From a virus, in the IMG/VR virus record IMGVR_UViG_3300024520_000433, positions 1 to 26,255 of that record: a stretch of 26,255 nt of DNA; one strand, given 5' to 3'. Position numbers and translations under genes: made by a program. Shown here piece by piece: positions 21,382 through 26,255 of this stretch. Each line of letters opens with the position of its first letter. Within the stretch, counting starts at the first letter, position 1. Below the pieces are notes generated by a model, which did not search any database, was not told where the DNA came from, and saw nothing but the letters and a program-made list of their open reading frames with translations.

Positions 21382-22478
21382 TCCAGTTGCTCCAACGTTA
21401 GCGGCCGACCGCGTTGATCGATCAGGTCTGTCATACTGATTTTGCCATCCTGCCACAACTTCAGACGCCCCGGTCCCAAAGCTTCTGTTTGCCTTGCCAC
21501 CGTTTGTTTCTTTAGCCATCCGTCAAATGTGAGGTCTCCGGCAACTTGCCCGTCCATGCTGGTCTGCGTACCCGGTCCAAGTTTTTCGAGCGCATCGTCA
21601 AAACGTTTCCCCTTGGCACCTACCAGATCATTAAACGATTTCAATACCGTTATCAATACCGTTCTGCAGCGCCAGTGCCACGGTGGTGGTCCTGGGTATC
21701 GTGTGCGTACAGGCGATTGTGGCAGCGGGCGTCCTGTTTTAAGATTCCACGCACCACCGGATCGGGCCTTGCATATATCACTTGTACGTGTGTCCAGCGT
21801 GGCAAGCGCCTGTACGCCCCGGATTACATCGTCGTTAGCCCTGAACGTACTTTCACGCGCAGCATTAGCGACCGACGCCGTGGACGTTCGAACAATCCGA
21901 TCTGCATTTTTTCGTGTTATGCCCATGATGCCATTCTGAAAACGAGCCTCCCTGGTTCCCCGTACCCGGCGCATAAGGTCACTATTCGTTTCATTCAAAA
22001 ATAATCCCTGACGCATCTGATCTCTGAATTGCTCGCGTGTCACTACCGCTTGCCGACTCCACCAGTCCTGTACCGGCGCACCCTCGATTATAACGTCATC
22101 GACCAAGGCCCGCAGGTCTGTCGCTGTTGGCAATGATCCCAAAAGATCAATACCCACAGTCCTATTGACTATTTTCTGTGCGTTGACCGATTCCATCACG
22201 GCAAGATCTTTTAGCATACCCTTCTGGTCTTTGGCAATGCCCGCATATCCATCACGCAAAATTTCGTTTACAGCGGACATAAGCTTTGTAAGGCGTTTCT
22301 GTCTAAATGTTTGCCGGATCGGTTCTGTAGGATCTTCGATGGCTATATGCTGCAACAAGGACCGCTGAACATCGTTCAAGAGTGTAAAGACACGACGCCG
22401 TTCACCTTCTGACAGCCTGTTAAGCTGTAGGTCACGGAATGTGAAGTTGTCGGCTAAGTTTTCAGATATGTTAGCCAC
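21378..22478 (-). CDS. Mu F/SPP1 gp7-like minor head protein
   Basis: 366 aa. The conserved core is ATLDTRTSDICKARSGGAWNL (about 226-246) and PGPPPWHWRCRTVLITV (262-278), the defining segments of phage head morphogenesis (Mu F-like) proteins; the cysteines and histidine may bind metal. The N-terminal 150 residues are helical, as in other members that reach into the capsid interior. It follows the portal gene with an 8-nt overlap, the usual portal-then-MuF order. Such proteins are often ejected or hold a toxin domain, but none is visible. Confidence 0.88.
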   Translation of the reverse strand: MANISENLADNFTFRDLQLNRLSEGERRRVFTLLNDVQRSLLQHIAIEDPTEPIRQTFRQKRLTKLMSAVNEILRDGYAGIAKDQKGMLKDLAVMESVNAQKIVNRTVGIDLLGSLPTATDLRALVDDVIIEGAPVQDWWSRQAVVTREQFRDQMRQGLFLNETNSDLMRRVRGTREARFQNGIMGITRKNADRIVRTSTASVANAARESTFRANDDVIRGVQALATLDTRTSDICKARSGGAWNLKTGRPLPQSPVRTRYPGPPPWHWRCRTVLITVLKSFNDLVGAKGKRFDDALEKLGPGTQTSMDGQVAGDLTFDGWLKKQTVARQTEALGPGRLKLWQDGKISMTDLIDQRGRPLTLEQLE

Positions 22479-23859
22479 CTGCGGCTTCTCCTATATCGTC
22501 AAAATCAGGCGTTTCCTCTGCAATAGCCGCCGTTTCGTCATCAAACGTTGTATCCGGCGGCAAACGCTCACCCTGCTGTAGATTCCAGAACAGTGACGCT
22601 CTCGACATACCACCACCTTGCCAGGCTGCCATGAGTGCCGTAATTTCCTGTGCATCCAGTTTTGTGACCACATAATCCTTGTTGAGGCTCACACGCGCAT
22701 CACCCTGAACACCTTCCCACTCTGCCTTTATCTCAAAACTTCTTTCATGCCCCTGGTCCTGTACCTCAACCATACTTTGCAGTACGCTCGCCTTACCTGA
22801 TTGTCTTCGTGCCAGAGCAGCAGACGTTTCACCGACCTTTTTAGATTCTTCAAGCAATTTGGCACCGAGTAGCGCCATTTCCTGTCTATTTTCATCACGG
22901 GCCTTTTCAAGAGCGCCTAACCCTTGACCTGTAAATTCTACGATACCTGCTTTAGCATCCGCGTTTACAGAAAACAACACCTCGCCAGCGCCCACGGCTA
23001 TAGGCCCATCCTCATATTCTGGTGCGCCGAACAAATAATGCATCGGCAATCCACAGAAATGTCTACCGTGTTCAAGATCGGCGCTATTTCTCCAATCGGC
23101 TATATTGAGGTCCACAAGGTCAAGCAGTGGTGGTTTTTCAATATCGGCGGTATTTTCACTAACGCCATAGAATATAAATGGTATAAAATCCAGTTTCTTG
23201 CCCCTAACTGTCGGCTGTTTCGTCTCAATAAGTTGCGTGGTTGCTCCATTGGTCTTTGTGCTGGTGATCGTTTCATGTATCTCAACCGTATAAACACCAT
23301 CAACCAAAAGTAACACGCGATAACGTATTATCGTATCATGGGAAAATATATCATCTGAATTATCAACCACCTCTTGCATTACCACTAATTGTAATTCCTG
23401 GTTGCCGATATCAGACGACATGCGCCAGTTAATAATATTTTCAGCGCAGTACCCCACACTAAACGTCCGGGCTAAATCATCGGAAAACTCTATTAGTTCC
23501 CCAAACCGACCCGTTGTTAGACGCTCTTTTAATACTAAACGCATGTATTGTTCCTGACTCATGCCGGTCAGTGTCACGTTATTAAGCGTCTCCTCAATTT
23601 TCGGCGCAACCTCTATACTAGGATCATTGCGGAAAACTTCACCTTCCAAACCTTCTATGGTCCGTGCTATCGCTGGAAACCATTTAGCCCTGGTCTTATA
23701 GGCTACGTATCTTGCGTCTGTTTCTTCGAGGCCATTCGGTACAGGCAGATATGTGGAACCAGCGTCTTTTATGTCGTCACTGCCTGCCACGGCATCACGG
23801 CAACGTTCCCACCGTGCTTTCCATATGTCATAATCAGGGTGTGTGTCTGTTACTGGCAT
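22471..23859 (-). CDS. Portal protein (DUF4055-like)
   Basis: 462 aa. The start HPDYDIWKARWERCRDAVAGSD and GSTYLPVPNGLEETDARYVAYKTRAKWFPAIARTIEGLEG (about 33-72) are typical of portals annotated as DUF4055. Later come RYRVLLLVDGVYTVEIHE, KLDFIPFIFYGVSENTADIEKPPLLDLVDLNIADWRNSADLEHG, FTGQGLGALEKARDENRQEMALLGAKLLEES (stem helix) and an acidic C-terminus (DDETAAIAEETPDFDD). The portal ring is the DNA entry door of the capsid. It lies between the terminase block and the Mu F gene, as in many siphoviruses. Confidence 0.9.
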   Translation of the reverse strand: MPVTDTHPDYDIWKARWERCRDAVAGSDDIKDAGSTYLPVPNGLEETDARYVAYKTRAKWFPAIARTIEGLEGEVFRNDPSIEVAPKIEETLNNVTLTGMSQEQYMRLVLKERLTTGRFGELIEFSDDLARTFSVGYCAENIINWRMSSDIGNQELQLVVMQEVVDNSDDIFSHDTIIRYRVLLLVDGVYTVEIHETITSTKTNGATTQLIETKQPTVRGKKLDFIPFIFYGVSENTADIEKPPLLDLVDLNIADWRNSADLEHGRHFCGLPMHYLFGAPEYEDGPIAVGAGEVLFSVNADAKAGIVEFTGQGLGALEKARDENRQEMALLGAKLLEESKKVGETSAALARRQSGKASVLQSMVEVQDQGHERSFEIKAEWEGVQGDARVSLNKDYVVTKLDAQEITALMAAWQGGGMSRASLFWNLQQGERLPPDTTFDDETAAIAEETPDFDDIGEAAGG

Positions 23860-23862
23860 TGT

Positions 23863-24066
23863 CTATCCCTCAATCTTTTTGTATACCTTTTCAACTATTT
23901 GGTCTATATCGTCCGGGTGTAGACGCAGGGCACGTACACGTTGTGCTATGCGCTCAATACTTTGGTCCGATAATATCGCGAAACCCTCAGTATCAAATTT
24001 GCCAAGATGCATATCGTCCTCAGAGAGCGTTAATTGATTAATAAATGGCTGCCGGTCTTTTTCCAT
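23863..24066 (-). CDS. Small hypothetical protein between terminase and portal, 67 aa
   Basis: 67 aa, helical and charged: MEKDRQPFINQLTLSEDDMH, then LSDQSIERIAQRVRALRLHPDDIDQIVEKVYKKIEG. It begins where the large terminase gene ends (1-nt overlap) and lies 3 nt before the portal start. It could be a small terminase cofactor or head-packaging accessory protein; no family is recognised. The tight spacing supports a real gene. Confidence 0.7.
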   Translation of the reverse strand: MEKDRQPFINQLTLSEDDMHLGKFDTEGFAILSDQSIERIAQRVRALRLHPDDIDQIVEKVYKKIEG

Positions 24067-25340
24067 CAGAATCCTACCAGTCGTTTCCGCTTTATAGGCG
24101 CTCTGGCAACTTTAAGCTCCGTGAGTGCATAGACAAGAGCGTCGAGTCTATCCGGGCTATCACTCGTCATACCCGGAACCCATTCGCACATCTGATCTTC
24201 TAAATCCAGGAATACACCCACATGATGCACCATGCCTTTTTCGTACAACGCACTTACAGGCTCTGCCCGCAAGGCCTTGCCACGTTTGGCGTGTATCTTT
24301 GTATATGGTATACCGGAATTATAGACACGCAGGGTGTGTTCGATCATATCGCCGCCCTGGTTGGCTTCGGCAACGATGATATTTGCCTGCCAATCATCAT
24401 ATGCGTTTAATGCCCTGTTAGCCCATATTTCAGGCAGCGCGCTTGTCGCTGTAGCATCTTCCAAAACATAGGCGTGGCCGTCCTTGCCACGACCTGCAAC
24501 GATGATACCCGTTTCATCTGAATTAGGTCCGGATGACGCTGCGGGATCGATAGCAACAACGATACGTGTGAGGAAATCCTTGTCTTTTTCCGTGCTGTCA
24601 GGAAGGGAAGATAGGCGGGTATCGTCTATAGACTTCCGGTTCCACAGCGCCCCCGGTATTTCGTCAATATCTTCTGCTAATATCTCTTGTCGGTATGCCA
24701 GATCGGTCATGTCCTGCGTAATATCTTCAAGCGCCTCATGCGATATATGCGGGTTATCGTGTGAAGTAAAGTGGAAGGCTTCCCATCGCCCGGTCGTGTC
24801 GGCTTTGGCTTCTTTGAATAGTTTAGAAGCATATCGAGGATCTCGAGCTTTGGATGAGGATCGTGATAGTCTCGACGGTGGTGTGTATATAAAAACGGCA
24901 TCGCCATTGTTATCAAGTAACATGGGGACACCGACTTCTGTCCACGCCGTTTCTTCCATAAGCTGAAATTCATCGAGGATAAGGATGTCAGCAAAATCCC
25001 CTCGCAGCGTATCGGCGTTCCAGGCTGTTTTTGCTCGTATGCGTCCCAGACCATCGTCAAGGATATGCATAGACTCGTTTTTGTACATATGGCCGTTATT
25101 GACCGGCTCAAAAAACGCTTTGGTTATTTCTGCCCAGAAGGTCATAATCTGCTCTTGTGTAGGTGTGGCATACAATACGCGGAATCCCTCAAGAAAATAG
25201 TCAATAGCCAATCTTGATACACCAACTGTTTTACCCCCACGGCGTCCAGCCCTTATGACCTTCCGTTTCGCTGCGCTATTAATAAATTCACTTTGCCGTT
25301 CGTGTGGTTTGTTGACGGTGATGGTTCCGGCGTTTCGCAT
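24066..25340 (-). CDS. terL: Terminase large subunit
   Basis: 424 aa, ATPase and nuclease. The Q-like entry HERQSEF is at 13-19, the Walker A-like RAGRRGGKT at 30-38, Walker B ILILDE at 119-124, and the coupling region YTPPS at 152-156. The RNase H-like nuclease has acidic residues Asp265 (VVAIDPAASSG), Glu325 (IIVAEANQGGD) and Asp400 (SPDRLDALVYA). An AGGTGG site 7 nt before the ATG supports the start at 25340. The first 88 nt overlap the end of the small subunit in another frame; the Q region lies inside that overlap, so it is real. The enzyme packages DNA into the portal. Confidence 0.95.
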   Translation of the reverse strand: MRNAGTITVNKPHERQSEFINSAAKRKVIRAGRRGGKTVGVSRLAIDYFLEGFRVLYATPTQEQIMTFWAEITKAFFEPVNNGHMYKNESMHILDDGLGRIRAKTAWNADTLRGDFADILILDEFQLMEETAWTEVGVPMLLDNNGDAVFIYTPPSRLSRSSSKARDPRYASKLFKEAKADTTGRWEAFHFTSHDNPHISHEALEDITQDMTDLAYRQEILAEDIDEIPGALWNRKSIDDTRLSSLPDSTEKDKDFLTRIVVAIDPAASSGPNSDETGIIVAGRGKDGHAYVLEDATATSALPEIWANRALNAYDDWQANIIVAEANQGGDMIEHTLRVYNSGIPYTKIHAKRGKALRAEPVSALYEKGMVHHVGVFLDLEDQMCEWVPGMTSDSPDRLDALVYALTELKVARAPIKRKRLVGF

Positions 25341-25750
25341 TTTTCTACCACCTGATATTGTAGAGGTCCATTGTTGGGACCGGAGACCTCTGTACGATCT
25401 TTGTATTTGTTGCCCATAAAACCTTTGAGAAGAAAAATCAAAAGGGTATCGGAATACTGCGTGGTTATAATAGGTTCATCGTCACCATCATAACCTACAC
25501 ATTTATCTATCCCCTCGACAGCACGTCTTATAGCTTCATCTTCAAGCATTCCACATACATGGAGATTCAACTTGCCAAAAGCCTCTTGATAATCTTCATC
25601 GTCTTCCATCCATAGATAGTGACTACCCCTATCTATCCCGCTGTCCTCTGCGGCTCTAGTAATGTTGCCAGACAAAGCATATTTTGCAAGGAAATTAGCC
25701 TGTTTACGCTTACTCGGCTTTTTAGTAGTTGATTTTTGTTTACCGTTCAT
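25253..25750 (-). CDS. terS: Terminase small subunit-like protein
   Basis: 165 aa. A basic N-terminus (KQKSTTKKPSKRKQ) is followed by a helix-turn-helix (SGNITRAAEDSGIDRGSHYLWM) typical of small terminases that bind the packaging site. A helical middle (EAIRRAVEGIDKC) and LLIFLLKGFMGNKYKDRTEV, a common TerS end pattern, follow. The C-terminus continues 88 nt into terL. It overlaps the previous small gene by 4 nt. The role is inferred from motif and position; confidence in the gene itself is high. Confidence 0.85.
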   Translation of the reverse strand: MNGKQKSTTKKPSKRKQANFLAKYALSGNITRAAEDSGIDRGSHYLWMEDDEDYQEAFGKLNLHVCGMLEDEAIRRAVEGIDKCVGYDGDDEPIITTQYSDTLLIFLLKGFMGNKYKDRTEVSGPNNGPLQYQVVEKCETPEPSPSTNHTNGKVNLLIAQRNGRS

Positions 25751-25959
25751 AGCCCCATATCCGGGTCAAAGTCTATCTCTGGTTGTTCTGTCAGGTTTTC
25801 CAATTTCGACCACAATTCTTTGAATTTGTCGTTTTCGGAATGACATGCAATCGTACCGTCTATGCTGCAATAGAACACATCGGTATTATCACCATTGCGA
25901 TGTATTTGGTGTATGGTATCTTCATGAAGGATCAGGTCGGCGGCTATCTTTATAAGCAT
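25747..25959 (-). CDS. Small hypothetical protein upstream of terminase, 70 aa
   Basis: 70 aa: MLIKIAADLILHEDTIHQIHRNGDNTDVFYCSIDGTIACHSENDKFKELW, ending acidic (EQPEIDFDPDMGL). The beta-strand-turn-strand pattern is like small PH-like or DUF proteins found among phage early genes; I recognise no family. GAGG lies 8 nt upstream of its ATG and the stop overlaps terS by 4 nt. It may belong to the early-late boundary. Confidence 0.65.
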   Translation of the reverse strand: MLIKIAADLILHEDTIHQIHRNGDNTDVFYCSIDGTIACHSENDKFKELWSKLENLTEQPEIDFDPDMGL

Positions 25960-26028
25960 ATTGGTTGCCTCATTAACCGTATATCCCAGGAGAAGGGATT
26001 ATGAGAAGATAAGTTAAGTATAGTATTA

Positions 26029-26253
26029 TCACAATGTTTTGTCAAGAGTATCTTTTCCCTGTTCCTGTATCTGGTTGTCCAATTCTTCAATATATTGTTT
26101 CGCAGCGTCAATCGATAGTGTAGACAGGACCTTAATAGGTTCATTACTTTCTTTAATCCAGACTTGTACTATGTATTCTTTTATTAACGAGCTACTTACT
26201 GAATGTTCCCAAATCTTCCACCAAGCTGAGGCTTTATTTACTTTTCGCTGAAA
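26029..26253 (-). CDS. Partial hypothetical protein (5' end beyond window)
   Basis: On the minus strand one frame is open from the right edge to TGA 26031-26029 and gives 74 residues: KASAWWKIWEHSVSSSLIKE, YIVQVWIKESNEPIKVLSTL, and a helical end AAKQYIEELDNQIQEQGKDT. The composition looks protein-like (charged helix, few rare residues), unlike the other frames here. The start lies outside the window. It ends 69 nt before the next gene, a gap that is AT-rich. No function can be given. Confidence 0.55.
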   Translation of the reverse strand, partial: FQRKVNKASAWWKIWEHSVSSSLIKEYIVQVWIKESNEPIKVLSTLSIDAAKQYIEELDNQIQEQGKDTLDKTL

Positions 26254-26255
26254 TA

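Noticed and set aside
21382-21519. Longer methyltransferase start at 21519
   Set aside because: It would overlap the Mu F-like gene by over 140 nt, and the added residues lack the order of the enzyme; the ATGA-coupled start at 21381 is better.
21442-22004. 165- and 152-aa plus-strand ORFs
   Set aside because: Both are antisense to the Mu F-like gene, whose conserved motifs prove the minus frame.
25960-26028. Possible promoter before the 70-aa gene
   Set aside because: The gap is AT-rich with a weak 5-bp inverted repeat, but I see no convincing -35/-10 pair.
25950-26144. 64-aa minus-strand ORF
   Set aside because: It crosses the stop of the more protein-like partial frame ending at 26029 and has an odd composition (rich in N, L, R, C).

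Overview
The window is part of a tailed-phage (or prophage) genome; no cellular gene is recognisable. A minus-strand late block runs from terminase through capsid, neck and tail to a probable lysis or host-contact end (about 26.2 kb down to 2.39 kb). A short plus-strand block (start to 2390) carries a RecT-like annealing protein. A tape measure gene, a tail-chaperone frameshift and the absence of a sheath gene indicate a siphovirus with a long non-contractile tail. The host cannot be named from the sequence. Clear AGGAG-type ribosome binding sites and a lipoprotein signal point to a bacterium using ordinary Shine-Dalgarno initiation. No integrase, repressor, tRNA or CRISPR array is visible, so temperate versus lytic life is undecided.

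Left block, plus strand: the C-terminal part of a pentapeptide-repeat protein, a 74-aa unknown, a RecT-family protein with an acidic tail, a small lipoprotein whose start overlaps recT, a 72-aa unknown, and a 51-aa CxxC plus membrane-segment protein (2235-2390). The last stop overlaps the stop of the first minus-strand gene, so the two transcription units converge with no spacer.

Right block, minus strand, in transcription order: a partial unknown gene, a 70-aa unknown, small and large terminase, a 67-aa unknown, a DUF4055-like portal and a Mu F-like head protein. Then comes an accessory cassette of methyltransferase, unknown, GT2 glycosyltransferase and second glycosyltransferase. A 246-nt non-coding, strongly structured leader with an intrinsic-terminator-like hairpin follows. 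After it come scaffold, major capsid protein, head-tail connectors (including a tandemly duplicated small gene), tail terminator, major tail protein, tail chaperone with a TTTTTTC -1 slippery site, tape measure, distal tail protein with a fused ConA-like domain, tail hub, a repeat-rich fibre-like protein, a LamG-domain protein, a 94-aa unknown, a coiled-coil/poly-proline/TIM-barrel protein and two small membrane proteins. Most genes abut or overlap by 1-8 nt, as expected for translational coupling.

The most notable features are: two long homopolymer tracts (26 and 24 nt) inside the TIM-barrel protein gene, which could switch it on and off; the programmed frameshift; the virion-proximal methyl/glycosyl cassette bounded by the structured leader; a 26-bp perfect palindrome between the major tail and chaperone genes; and the duplicated connector gene.
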